Shown: positions 8,949 through 17,397 of the stretch, piece by piece
Numbering within the stretch: position 1 is the stretch's first letter
Layout of the letters: every line of letters starts with the position of its first letter
NCBI RefSeq assembly: GCF_900094575.1
Contig: NZ_FMAE01000003.1
Span: 682,001-746,000, forward strand
DNA: 64,000 nucleotides
Source of the DNA: Bradyrhizobium yuanmingense
GTDB lineage: Bacteria; Pseudomonadota; Alphaproteobacteria; Rhizobiales; Xanthobacteraceae
Direction of reading: 5' to 3'
Translations under genes and position numbers: made by a program
The notes under the pieces: generated by a model
Databases searched by the model: none
What the model was told of the DNA's origin: nothing
What the model saw: only the letters and a program-made list of their open reading frames with translations

Positions 8949-9079
8949 TCCCAACTTGAAGGCAGCCCTTACAGGCCGCCCAGAGAAGGACCTCTAAGTT
9001 TCTAACCCTCTGAGTTTCCCCCTTCAGCTTCCTCCTCCATTAGCGGAGGCGTAAGGCCGATTTCCGGTCTAAGCGACTG

Positions 9080-10369
9080 TTATTGTGGGCAAAATTCTAT
9101 AGAGACAATCGCGCAGGAAGATCCCGTCCCCATGCTGAAAGCAGCCTGCATCTCGTCCGCCGCAGCGTAGGCTTTCGATTCTGAGACCAGCACCGCGTCA
9201 TGGAGCGGCAGGGCGGTGACCCCAACGTTCGCGAGATGCGTGATGATCCCGATTAGCATGTCGCTTTCGATGCGCATCAACTGAAAGCCCAGCCCGGTGC
9301 CGAACAAATCAGCGATGGGCGCATGGCGCGTGGCTAGCATCTCAATGGCGTCACGGAGTTTCGTGCCCGGGGGGAAATGTTGAAGTGTGCCCTCCGGCCA
9401 ATTCCGCAACGGGCCGTCCGAGAACAGCATCGCGTTCATCAGCCGTTTCCAGCCATCACGTCCGGAGCCGTCACCGGCCACATTATATATGTCGCCTTCC
9501 GGCTGCGGCTGTCCCGCCCGCACATACGCGAGGCGCGGGAAGAGCTGCCTGTAATCGACATCGGCAATTCGCTCACCATCAATCCGAATGCGCTCAAACC
9601 GCTCGGCCCGCTCCATGCCCATCCAAAAGCCGCCAGCGAGCCGGCCTCCGTGTTGCCAGTTGTCGTTATTGAAGATACGCCGAAGAGAGCGGCGATAGGG
9701 CGCGATGACTTGGCCATCCTTTCCTAGAGAGAGGCCGGTGTTCTGCCCGGTCACCTCAATATCCGCACCCCGTAGAGATTCATTGATGCGCCGCATCTGC
9801 CTCGCAAGCTGGCGGGTCCTGGCCGTTTCCGGGAAGGCAATCGTGGCCGCACGCCCGTCGTCATCTTTGCCTTCCTTCAAGATGATCAGAGCGCGGTCGT
9901 CGATTTGCTTGACGCTTCGCCAACCCGGCGGTGCCAGCGGAAGATGCTGAGCGAGCGCTGCGCTTGGTCGAATGAGCGACGGCACCCGCATTCTAGCGGA
10001 TAGCCTGTATCCTCTTTTCTCCTCTTCGATCAGGCCAAGCGATGCAAGCCCATCTATCGCGGATAGGAAGTGCTGGCCGTATACCGGGTTGGCGCTGCCA
10101 TCGCCCCGCCAAAGAAAGCCGTGCGACCGGGGCACCGCGAGCTTTGGGCCGGACTCGATTGCACTGAGCAGGATCAAGTTGCAGGCCAATGCTTCAACGG
10201 CGAGGCCAAATTTCTCCTTGTCCACTTCCTTCCGCGCACGCTTTCTGGCGCCGCTATCCGTCTCGTGGAGCAGCAGCGCATCGCGCAAACATTGGACCGC
10301 ATAGGCAAGCTCATTCGTCTTGGCCCGGAGCAGTGGATCGAACCACATTATCTCGGGTGATTGCGTCAT
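9080..10369 (-). CDS. Putative phage/plasmid replication protein with polymerase-A-like palm motifs
   Basis: This 429-residue protein is not a familiar annotated family to me. The C-terminal half has IRIDGERIADVDYRQLFPRLAYV followed by DIYNV. It ends with ALPLHDAVLVSESKAYAAADEMQAAF. An Asp-containing DYxxLxPR block and a distal HDxxLV block are what family A polymerase palms show (motif A, and the HDE-like motif C). Related uncharacterised proteins occur on phages and integrative elements. It is the last gene of a leftward run with 10489-11250, 11263-11634 and 11680-12117. Polymerase activity is inference only. Confidence 0.55.
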   Translation of the reverse strand: MTQSPEIMWFDPLLRAKTNELAYAVQCLRDALLLHETDSGARKRARKEVDKEKFGLAVEALACNLILLSAIESGPKLAVPRSHGFLWRGDGSANPVYGQHFLSAIDGLASLGLIEEEKRGYRLSARMRVPSLIRPSAALAQHLPLAPPGWRSVKQIDDRALIILKEGKDDDGRAATIAFPETARTRQLARQMRRINESLRGADIEVTGQNTGLSLGKDGQVIAPYRRSLRRIFNNDNWQHGGRLAGGFWMGMERAERFERIRIDGERIADVDYRQLFPRLAYVRAGQPQPEGDIYNVAGDGSGRDGWKRLMNAMLFSDGPLRNWPEGTLQHFPPGTKLRDAIEMLATRHAPIADLFGTGLGFQLMRIESDMLIGIITHLANVGVTALPLHDAVLVSESKAYAAADEMQAAFSMGTGSSCAIVSIEFCPQ

Positions 10370-10488
10370 GGGAGCGTGAAGTACGTGTTCAAAGTGACCT
10401 GCCCGAACCCTCGATATGCACGCACTGCTTCACTCCGACCAGATCGCTCGTGCGAATGCTGCGACCCGCGAATTCATGCGGACATCAA

Positions 10489-11250
10489 TCAGCTCGCCGC
10501 GCGGGGCCGCCCATAGCGCTGCCGGTGGGCGAGGACGCCCGCGACATGCTTCTCAATGACCCAGTCGCAGGGCTCCTCCAGCATCCGCCCCATCTCCCGC
10601 AGAACCCGCCCGGTGGACTTGGGGAAGGCGTGCATTTCGATCTGCCGCTTCCTGCCCTGATGGTCCTCCAGGACCCACACACGATGCGTGCCAGAGGCCA
10701 GCCGGTGGACGGCCTTGCAGATTTGCACCGTCCGAAACTCCTTTGCGCGGGGCGCTGTGGCGTCAGCCTTGATGAGGGCCGCGACGGCGAGGACAATGGA
10801 GACAATCCGCTGCGGGGGCACGCCTTCAACACGGAGCCTCGCCAGTCCGATCTTGGCCCGCTTTGTGGCGGACATGCCTTTGAGGCGCGTCACAATTTCT
10901 GCCGGACCAGCGTCCTCTAGGGCCCGTCCCATGTCCGCAATCGCGGCGGCGATGAACTTATCGTTAGCTGCCCGAAGGCCGACATACGCCGTCGCTGCCG
11001 TGATGAAAGGCCGCAACTCGGAAGCCTTGAAGCTTGGCCGCCAGTAGGACCCATGACGCTGCCGGTGCTCAACGTGGCGTCGGCAATGGAATGGAGCGAG
11101 GCCTTCGCGGGCCGCCTTCATGGTCGGGCGCCCGCAGCCGGGAATGGCGCAGGTAGAGGCGGAAAAAAGCGGGCCGAGACGGATGCGCTCCTTCAGGGCC
11201 CGAGTTCGCTTGGAGCGATCAGTCATTGTAAGCTGACTGTCAGTTGCCAT
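10489..11250 (-). CDS. Zinc-finger protein of unknown function
   Basis: This is a 253-residue basic protein. The N-terminus carries CAIPGCGRPTMKAA and then FHCRRHVEHRQRHGS, a likely Cys/His zinc-binding knuckle. The remainder is helical with many Arg and Lys, consistent with nucleic-acid binding. Two starts are possible: 11250 (used here) and 11226. An 11-bp palindrome (CTGACTGTCAG at 11233-11243) lies just before the second. It is 12 bases downstream of the LAGLIDADG-like gene and probably co-transcribed with it. Confidence 0.55.
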   Translation of the reverse strand: MATDSQLTMTDRSKRTRALKERIRLGPLFSASTCAIPGCGRPTMKAAREGLAPFHCRRHVEHRQRHGSYWRPSFKASELRPFITAATAYVGLRAANDKFIAAAIADMGRALEDAGPAEIVTRLKGMSATKRAKIGLARLRVEGVPPQRIVSIVLAVAALIKADATAPRAKEFRTVQICKAVHRLASGTHRVWVLEDHQGRKRQIEMHAFPKSTGRVLREMGRMLEEPCDWVIEKHVAGVLAHRQRYGRPRAAS

Positions 11251-11262
11251 TCTTGAGGAACA

Positions 11263-11634
11263 TCATTCCTCGTCTTCGTTTGGCAAGCCAATAGGGAAAC
11301 CCATCTTTGACTTGAGTTGACGGATTTTGCGCCGGGCCTCCTCAAAGAGCTGCCTCTTGGCGGTGCGCATTTCACTCACGACCAGGTTCTCCAAACAAAC
11401 CAAGTCGCGACCCACGATAACCAACTCGTAGTGGGGTTGCTTAGAAATCCCGGCCGGAGCAAACGGGCCGGATGGGGTTCGATCTACCCCGAGCGCAGCC
11501 GCTATAGCTTCGAGCCTGTCGGGATAAGCCGACTTGAATTTGGCAAACGTCTTCAGGCCTTTGATTCCGATTTGGCCAAAAGAGTCCATGACGCCGGCCA
11601 GCCAAATGGCGTCCTTCTTCGTAGGGGCTGACAT
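11263..11634 (-). CDS. LAGLIDADG-like protein lacking the catalytic acid
   Basis: This 123-residue protein starts with WLAGVMDSFGQIGI at residues 11-24, which closely matches the LAGLIDADG helix and first strand (LAGLIDADGSFGI). The acidic residue normally placed before the glycine is Phe here, so DNA cleavage would be lost. The rest (LEAIAAALGV, HYELVIVGRDLVCLENLV) fits one homing-endonuclease half-domain. The ATG at 11634 has AGGA six bases upstream and is preferred to 11661. It is probably a DNA-binding protein in the element's leftward operon. Confidence 0.6.
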   Translation of the reverse strand: MSAPTKKDAIWLAGVMDSFGQIGIKGLKTFAKFKSAYPDRLEAIAAALGVDRTPSGPFAPAGISKQPHYELVIVGRDLVCLENLVVSEMRTAKRQLFEEARRKIRQLKSKMGFPIGLPNEDEE

Positions 11635-11679
11635 GTTTTTTCCTGTTAGTAGAGCGCTCAATGCTCATTTGGATTACCG

Positions 11680-12117
11680 CTATTCAGAGCGGCGAGAGAG
11701 GATGTTGCGTGTTGGGTCTTTTCGCATTTCGTCTATGAAGTGATCCTTTCCTTCTTCGTCGGTGTATCTCCAGTTCAACCAAGCGTTTTCGGTGCCCCCA
11801 GGATTTACCGACTGGGATAACTTGTTGAGCGAGTGGTACGAGTTGCCCGTTGAGGGCACGAACCATCGATCCCGCTCTGCGATCGCCTCGTATTTCCGTC
11901 CTTTGTAGACGCGGAATATCCGCATCCCTTCGGGGAAATGCGTGCCGCTTCGCTCGTCGTAAAACCCGCCCATTCGCCCGCCGGTATGAGCAACTGCCGC
12001 AGGGGCCGGCGGGAGCTTGAAAATTCGACGCAGGATAGCGTCTTCGGTCTCGTCCCCTTCTTTGTGGGCCTTCCAGATGGCGGCGAAGACATCGCTAGAA
12101 ACCGTGATGGTCTTCAT
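11680..12117 (-). CDS. RAMA-domain-like DNA-associated protein
   Basis: This is a 145-residue protein. Residues 1-35 (MKTITVSSDVFAAIWKAHKE, then AILRRIF) resemble a ribbon-helix-helix/SeqA-type N-terminus. Residues 64-130 (GMRIFRVYKGRKYEAIAERD, SYHSLNKLSQSV, AWLNWRY) resemble the RAMA domain found with adenine methylases and restriction enzymes. AGGAG precedes a cluster of ATGs; I take the one at 12117, at the best spacing. It is the first gene of a leftward operon and is divergent from the resolvase. Confidence 0.6.
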   Translation of the reverse strand: MKTITVSSDVFAAIWKAHKEGDETEDAILRRIFKLPPAPAAVAHTGGRMGGFYDERSGTHFPEGMRIFRVYKGRKYEAIAERDRWFVPSTGNSYHSLNKLSQSVNPGGTENAWLNWRYTDEEGKDHFIDEMRKDPTRNILSRRSE

Positions 12118-12251
12118 ATCCATCATCTCCTGCAAAAACTGATATCTCAGAAAATAGTAGTAAATGAAGAATTTGCAAGATATTGTTTTCACCGAGGTCG
12201 AAATTCCAAAATGGCCTAACGACCGTTTGGCGGTTCTGTAAGGAGGCGGAT
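12118..12251. promoter_or_regulatory. AT-rich divergent promoter region
   Basis: This region separates the leftward four-gene operon from the rightward resolvase and is clearly AT-rich compared with its surroundings. Reading leftward, TTGCAA followed 16 bases later by TATTTT is a possible -35/-10 pair. On the plus strand AGGAGGCGGA immediately precedes the TTG start of the resolvase. Confidence 0.45.
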
Positions 12252-12959
12252 TTGAAGATCGTGGCTTACCGGCGTGTCTCTCGACAGAAGCAGGCTGAGA
12301 GTGGATTGGGCTTAGAGGCACAAGAAGCTGACATCCAAAGATTCGCTGCGGGGAGAGACGCGCGGATCATTGCCGAGTACACGGAGGTCGAGAGCGGTAA
12401 GAACACACAGCGCCCCCAACTGAGGGCCGCGCTTCATCATGCCAAAGTCACAGGAGCGACGTTGGTGATCGCGAAATTGGATCGGCTTTCCCGGTCAGCA
12501 TCATTCACGCTAACGTTGAGGGACAGCGGTGTGAAATTCGTTTGCTGCGACATGCCGGAAGCAAACGATCTTACGATAGGCGTTCTAGCGGTCGTCGCCC
12601 AGGCGGAAGCGCAAGCGATTTCAAGGAGGACCAAGGACGCACTTCAAGTGGCCCGAAGGCGCGTCCAGGAGAAAGGGCAGCGCGGCCACGGCAATATCAA
12701 GCGCTTGGGCAATCCAAACGGTGCAGCGGCGCTTGCTCGCGCAGGGAAGGGTAACGGTGCGGCAGTCGCGAGGATAAGGGCCGAAGCAGATCAGCGGGCT
12801 TCGGACCTCGCGCTGGTGCTGAAGGACATCAAGGCCGGGGGTGCGACGACGCTTTTGGCTATCGCGCACGAACTGAACGATCGAGAGATGATAACGCCGA
12901 GAGGTGGGCGCTGGCATCCATCCTCGGTGGCAAACCTTCTGAGGCGGCTGGAGACGTGA
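12252..12959 (+). CDS. Small serine recombinase/resolvase
   Basis: This 235-residue resolvase-family protein has the catalytic serine in VAYRRVSRQKQAESGLGLEAQ, then KLDRLSRS and the E-helix region. The C-terminal part ends in an HTH-like segment (AIAHELNDREMITPRGGRWHPSSVANLLRRL). The TTG at 12252 is preceded at good spacing by AGGAGG and places the catalytic serine near residue 9, as is usual. It may resolve element dimers or invert a segment. It is divergent from the RAMA-domain operon. Confidence 0.85.
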   Translation: MKIVAYRRVSRQKQAESGLGLEAQEADIQRFAAGRDARIIAEYTEVESGKNTQRPQLRAALHHAKVTGATLVIAKLDRLSRSASFTLTLRDSGVKFVCCDMPEANDLTIGVLAVVAQAEAQAISRRTKDALQVARRRVQEKGQRGHGNIKRLGNPNGAAALARAGKGNGAAVARIRAEADQRASDLALVLKDIKAGGATTLLAIAHELNDREMITPRGGRWHPSSVANLLRRLET

Positions 12960-13149
12960 AGCCAATGGCACCCTGGGGGGACGGGGGGATCTCCGACGTC
13001 GCGCGTGACGAGGTCAGCTCTTAGATTTTTGACCCATAGCGCGATCGAGGCCGGATAGATTATCTAACGGCGAGAAATCCGCCTCATACACCTTCAAGCA
13101 GCCTAGCGAATCGGCGTACATCAATGCGGTTCTCTGGTTGTGGAAGGCC

Positions 13150-14856
13150 ATGCCCTATTTCACTCAAGATCACATATCGCATGCTCTGGAAGTCTTGCCG
13201 GAGCAAACGCATTCCTCTCTGATTAGCTTTTTAGCAATGTTGCGAGATGGAGTACCCGCATCGTCCACCCCGTCTAAAACATTCGGCAGCGCACAAGAGA
13301 CGTCTCTCTTGAAGGACTATTTTCAGCCCGGCGGCGGTGTCCCAGATAAGCCTTGGTACATCCCTTTCGGGAAGGCTATCGCGGGATTGACGCCCTGGCG
13401 ACCTAAGCAACATGCGGGGACTAGCTTGCAGCGCATGCGCACTGGCAAGCAATTTGTGTACCGGCAGGGCAGCGGCACGGCGAACGATCTTTGGTCGCTT
13501 GATCCCAATCTCGTAACGGTCCTCTCCGAGCGGCATGCCGACGTTATTGGTCAAATCCCGATATCGATTCATAATCTCGCTGTTTGGTGCTATCGCCAGA
13601 AGGAAGTCGCCTCACATCAGGCGGCCATCGCTGAGTTTATCGAAGAGTTTCACCTCAACACTTACGGTCTCGTCCCGGATATTTTTACGGACGAGGAAGA
13701 CTCATTCCTCTCTGCAATCCCCCTTGCGGCGAATTCGTTGAGCGACGCGGACATTATGGCGCTCCTTGTGCCGCCCGGTTCTGCGCCAGCAATTCCCGTC
13801 AGTGTAGCGCCGGCTTCCGCAGTGGCCTCGCCTGTTACTGCGGAGGATGATGACTTTACGTGGGAGATTGATGGGGCCGATCTAGGTGCTGCGATCAGCG
13901 GGCTCGCTGGCGTAGAGGACGCTGCGTTTCGAGCGGCCTCAGCGCTAAGGGCCGGAATGCACGTGATCTTTACTGGGCCACCCGGCACCGGAAAAACGCA
14001 GCTTGCTAGGAGGCTATGCGGTGCGTCCGGAATTCCGTGGACTATGGCCGCTGCTACAGATCAATGGACCACCATCGATACCATCGGAGGATATCTACCC
14101 TCTGCAATTGAGCCGGGCCAGTTAGATTTCCAGCCCGGCTTCGTAACGACTGCCATCAAACAACGCCGAACACTTATCATAGATGAGATCAATCGTGCGG
14201 ATATCGATAAAGCTTTCGGGGAGCTATTCACGCTATTAAGCGGAAACGCCGTCGATCTGCCTTATCTGATGAGAGGGTCGGCCGCAGGCGCCGCCCCGCG
14301 AAGAATCCAACTCGCGATGGAGGACGCCGAAGCTGATGAATCGCTTGAGGTCATCAGAGTGCCGAACTGGTGGAGGATCATCGGTTCGATGAACGATGCA
14401 GATAAAGCGAGCCTCAAGCGACTTTCATATGCTTTCATTCGGCGCTTTGCATTCATTCCCGTAACGGTCCCAAGCGCCGACATATACAAGGGCCTCATCG
14501 ATCTTGGAGCAGGGGAAGGCAGTGGTGGGCTGAAGCCAGCAAAGACGGACTTCCTTAATGCTTTGAAGGGCATCTTCGCTGAATTGGACGGGCTATCCTC
14601 CTTTGGCATGGCAATGGGCTATGCCATACCGGAGGCCATGATGCGCCACGCAAGAGGCGAGCTAGCGCTGGATTCGGCAAGGACGACCGAAGGCCTTCTA
14701 TTGTCCGGACTTGAGTTGTTTGTCGCACCCCAATTTCAAGGGCGAGCAGACAAGCACGAGGACTTGGTCAAGCTGGTTAGGCGCTTTATTCTAGCTCCGA
14801 ATGCGGTCGACCGGTTCAAGTCTACGTTGTCGGTCTGGACAGGGTTTGTAGATTGA
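13150..14856 (+). CDS. McrB-like AAA+ NTPase, restriction subunit
   Basis: This protein of about 568 residues has a unique N-terminal region of roughly 230 residues, a low-complexity Pro/Ala/Val linker and a McrB-type AAA+ domain. The Walker A is GPPGTGKTQ near residue 276 and the Walker B is LIIDEINRAD near 345. A McrB signature MNDADKAS is followed by the arginine-rich YAFIRRFAF. In McrBC and LlaJI enzymes this subunit recognises DNA and translocates, driving the nuclease partner. Its stop overlaps the nuclease start, so the two are translationally coupled. The ATG at 13150 or a TTG at 13138 could be the start. Confidence 0.85.
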   Translation: MPYFTQDHISHALEVLPEQTHSSLISFLAMLRDGVPASSTPSKTFGSAQETSLLKDYFQPGGGVPDKPWYIPFGKAIAGLTPWRPKQHAGTSLQRMRTGKQFVYRQGSGTANDLWSLDPNLVTVLSERHADVIGQIPISIHNLAVWCYRQKEVASHQAAIAEFIEEFHLNTYGLVPDIFTDEEDSFLSAIPLAANSLSDADIMALLVPPGSAPAIPVSVAPASAVASPVTAEDDDFTWEIDGADLGAAISGLAGVEDAAFRAASALRAGMHVIFTGPPGTGKTQLARRLCGASGIPWTMAAATDQWTTIDTIGGYLPSAIEPGQLDFQPGFVTTAIKQRRTLIIDEINRADIDKAFGELFTLLSGNAVDLPYLMRGSAAGAAPRRIQLAMEDAEADESLEVIRVPNWWRIIGSMNDADKASLKRLSYAFIRRFAFIPVTVPSADIYKGLIDLGAGEGSGGLKPAKTDFLNALKGIFAELDGLSSFGMAMGYAIPEAMMRHARGELALDSARTTEGLLLSGLELFVAPQFQGRADKHEDLVKLVRRFILAPNAVDRFKSTLSVWTGFVD

Positions 14857-16157
14857 GCCTTTTGGAGCAATGGAGGGAGTTCGTCCTCGATCCCAGTCGA
14901 GCTGGCCGGTATCTGTCAAGCATCGGGGCTTCTGTCGAGGCTGGCCAAGCTCCTGCCATTGACTCGAATGTAGTGCAGCATTTTCTAGAAGCATTGGCTG
15001 CCGCGTCAACGGATGTATGGTTTCTAGGATCGATAGTTGATCTCCTTTCAGCTGGGTATGGTTCGTTCTGCTCACAATCCTTACCGGCCCTGCTCGATTC
15101 GTTGTCAAATGAGCATGTAGGTGAGAACGCCGTGGTGGGCCCGGCGTTGAGGGGTAACGTTCGATGGGATTTAACTGCGGTAGCACGCCATTCGGGCCGC
15201 ATCTCTCCGGTCCAATTTCTCACCCGACTTCCGGCTCGGAGTTTTGCGCTTCCAGAGAACCAGTTGGTGAGGTGGTTGGTTGACAGCCTGGAGCGCTCTC
15301 TTCGGGAAGTTGAGGAACGCATCGGGTCTAAGGCGCTCCCGCCGCAATTGCGAATGATTCGTGACGGATGTCGCGAGGCGAATCGGCATCCTTGGTTCAA
15401 GGACGTTCCGTCTCCGAAGGCGCTTGAGGTCAATATGATCACATCAGCCCAACGACAGAGGTTGCCGGCCTATCGATTAGCAGCAACTCTTTCGCAACGG
15501 CGTCGGCAGATGGTGGACCGAAACAGGGCGAGCAGGTGGCTCTCCGTTCGTGAATTGCTATCGGTGAATTGGCTCTCACCCTTAGACGAAGACGACCTCT
15601 TTGAATTGTACGGCCTTACTCTTGTGCTGGACGTGCTGGAGCACGAAGCGGCATTTGGGCCTCCTCATCAATACGGCTTAGCGATATCTGGCCGAGCGCA
15701 TGTTGCTCGCTTCGTGAAAGGGGCGTCGACTGTCACTGTCTACTTCGACCAGTCGCCCGTCACATTTCTTGGGTGTCACTCTGCCCAACTTGCAATTCAA
15801 GAAGCTCACCTCGGGGTTAGATCCTCTCCCCGGCGACCTGATATAGTGATCGTCCATCAAAAAGGCGAAGAGCGCCACATTGTACTTGTTGAGGCGAAGA
15901 ATTCGTGGCGGGGGAGCTATCTCAGCGACGGCATCTACAAGGCGCTGGCTTACATCGCTGACTTTAAAGATGTGTGGCGCTCTGACCTATCGAATCCAAA
16001 AGTGGTTCTGCTCGTGCCGGAGGACATCAGCTTAAGATCTGGAGTGGCTCTCAATTCAATGAGTGTGGTTTTGGTCTCTTCTTTTGATAGGGCTGCATTT
16101 GCCGCCGGTATCAAAACCGCCTTATCACTCAACGACGGCGTGAGTGACCACCATTGA
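14853..16157 (+). CDS. McrC-like PD-(D/E)XK nuclease subunit
   Basis: This is a 434-residue protein starting at a TTG that overlaps the preceding stop codon. Near the C-terminus it has the nuclease core RRPDIVIVHQ then IVLVEAKNSW, with Asp330, Glu347 and Lys349, followed by a helix SDGIYKALAYI. This is the PD-(D/E)XK pattern of McrC-type subunits. The N-terminal 300 residues are helical and not clearly assigned (DUF2357-like is possible). It would cut DNA when activated by the McrB-like partner. Confidence 0.75.
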   Translation: MSLLEQWREFVLDPSRAGRYLSSIGASVEAGQAPAIDSNVVQHFLEALAAASTDVWFLGSIVDLLSAGYGSFCSQSLPALLDSLSNEHVGENAVVGPALRGNVRWDLTAVARHSGRISPVQFLTRLPARSFALPENQLVRWLVDSLERSLREVEERIGSKALPPQLRMIRDGCREANRHPWFKDVPSPKALEVNMITSAQRQRLPAYRLAATLSQRRRQMVDRNRASRWLSVRELLSVNWLSPLDEDDLFELYGLTLVLDVLEHEAAFGPPHQYGLAISGRAHVARFVKGASTVTVYFDQSPVTFLGCHSAQLAIQEAHLGVRSSPRRPDIVIVHQKGEERHIVLVEAKNSWRGSYLSDGIYKALAYIADFKDVWRSDLSNPKVVLLVPEDISLRSGVALNSMSVVLVSSFDRAAFAAGIKTALSLNDGVSDHH

Positions 16158-16221
16158 CCACTTGTGGCAAGTTCTGGCATAGAAACGCCGTTGGCAGAGT
16201 GGGCAATGATTCGGAGGGGAC

Positions 16222-17397
16222 ATGCTCCAGCGACTTTTCACGCTTCAGGAGCTTGAGGGGGTCCTTAAAGTATCCATTTCCACCCTCCGCCGGGCCGTTC
16301 GCTCTGGCCAGCTTGCTCACGTAAGAGCGGGCGACCGGGGGCAAATCCGCGTTTCTGAAGATGCCGTCAATGTGTATCTAGGCCGGCAGTCTACGCTCCA
16401 AGAAGCTTCGCTCCAACAGGCTGAACCGCAGGCTTCTCCGAACGATATCTCGGGTGAGGAGTTACCCCGAGTTAAAGTTCGTGAAGGAAGTATCGGCCGC
16501 CGATTGACATATAAAATACTGGCGGCAGACGTCTCAGATGGTCTGAAGTCCTTGGCGTCGGAATCGGTCGACTGCGCAGTGACCTCTCCCGCATATTTTT
16601 GGCAGCGCGATTACGGCTATGAAGGCCAAATCGGCCACGAAGCGACAATCCAGGCTTACGTTGACGCGCTAGTTAAGCCGTTCGAAGAACTGCGCAGGGT
16701 GCTAAAGGAAAGAGGAACGTTCTTTCTGAACATCGGGGATGCCTACTACAATGCGAAGGGCCGCCCGCATGGACGTGATCGAAAAAGCGCTGGACGCCAG
16801 CTAGCGAGAGCCAAACTCCGGGCCGTAGATGGTCCCGGGCTAGGTCTCCCACGGAAATCGCTCATCGGTCTTCCCTGGCGAGTAGCGCTTGCCATGCAAC
16901 AATCTGGGTGGACCTTGCGGACCGCAGTGATCTGGGAGCGCCCCGGATGCTTAAGTGAGCCCACCGCGCACGATCGACCTCACCGCACCTTTGAGCACGT
17001 CTTTATGTTCTCGAAGGGGCCGAAATATTTCTTCGACCGGTCCGCGTTGAATGGTGAGGAAGATATCTGGCGGATAGCCGCTCGGCCTGAAAATCCCTTC
17101 AGCCACGCGGCGCCATATCCCACCGAGCTTGTTGATCGTTGTTTGGCTTGCGGATGTCCTGAAAGCGGGGTTGTTCTCGACCCGTTTCTTGGTTCAGGCA
17201 CGACAGCCATCTCGGCGCTTCGCTCCGGGAGGTCGGTCATTGGAATCGACATGAACGAGAGCTATTGCGAGGAAGCTGAAAGACGCATCTTGAAAGAACG
17301 TGCTGACGGCGTAACGAAGTCGCGGGATCAGTCTGGCAAGAAGGTCGCTTCAGAAAGCAAAGCCAAGAGAATACCGCGACAAGCTAAACGACGCTAA
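16222..17397 (+). CDS. DNA methyltransferase (N4/N6 type) with N-terminal HTH
   Basis: This 391-residue protein starts after a strong GGAGGGG box. Residues 1-55 form an excisionase-type helix-turn-helix (TLQELEGVLKVSISTLRRAVRSGQL). The methylase domain follows with motif IV as TSPAYFW at about 121 (one residue off the usual TSPPY) and motif I near 320, DPFLGSGTT then VIGIDMN. This motif order is the beta group of amino-methyltransferases. Placed directly after the McrB/McrC-like pair, it is likely to protect the host at the restriction target. The HTH may allow autoregulation or specificity. Confidence 0.85.
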   Translation: MLQRLFTLQELEGVLKVSISTLRRAVRSGQLAHVRAGDRGQIRVSEDAVNVYLGRQSTLQEASLQQAEPQASPNDISGEELPRVKVREGSIGRRLTYKILAADVSDGLKSLASESVDCAVTSPAYFWQRDYGYEGQIGHEATIQAYVDALVKPFEELRRVLKERGTFFLNIGDAYYNAKGRPHGRDRKSAGRQLARAKLRAVDGPGLGLPRKSLIGLPWRVALAMQQSGWTLRTAVIWERPGCLSEPTAHDRPHRTFEHVFMFSKGPKYFFDRSALNGEEDIWRIAARPENPFSHAAPYPTELVDRCLACGCPESGVVLDPFLGSGTTAISALRSGRSVIGIDMNESYCEEAERRILKERADGVTKSRDQSGKKVASESKAKRIPRQAKRR

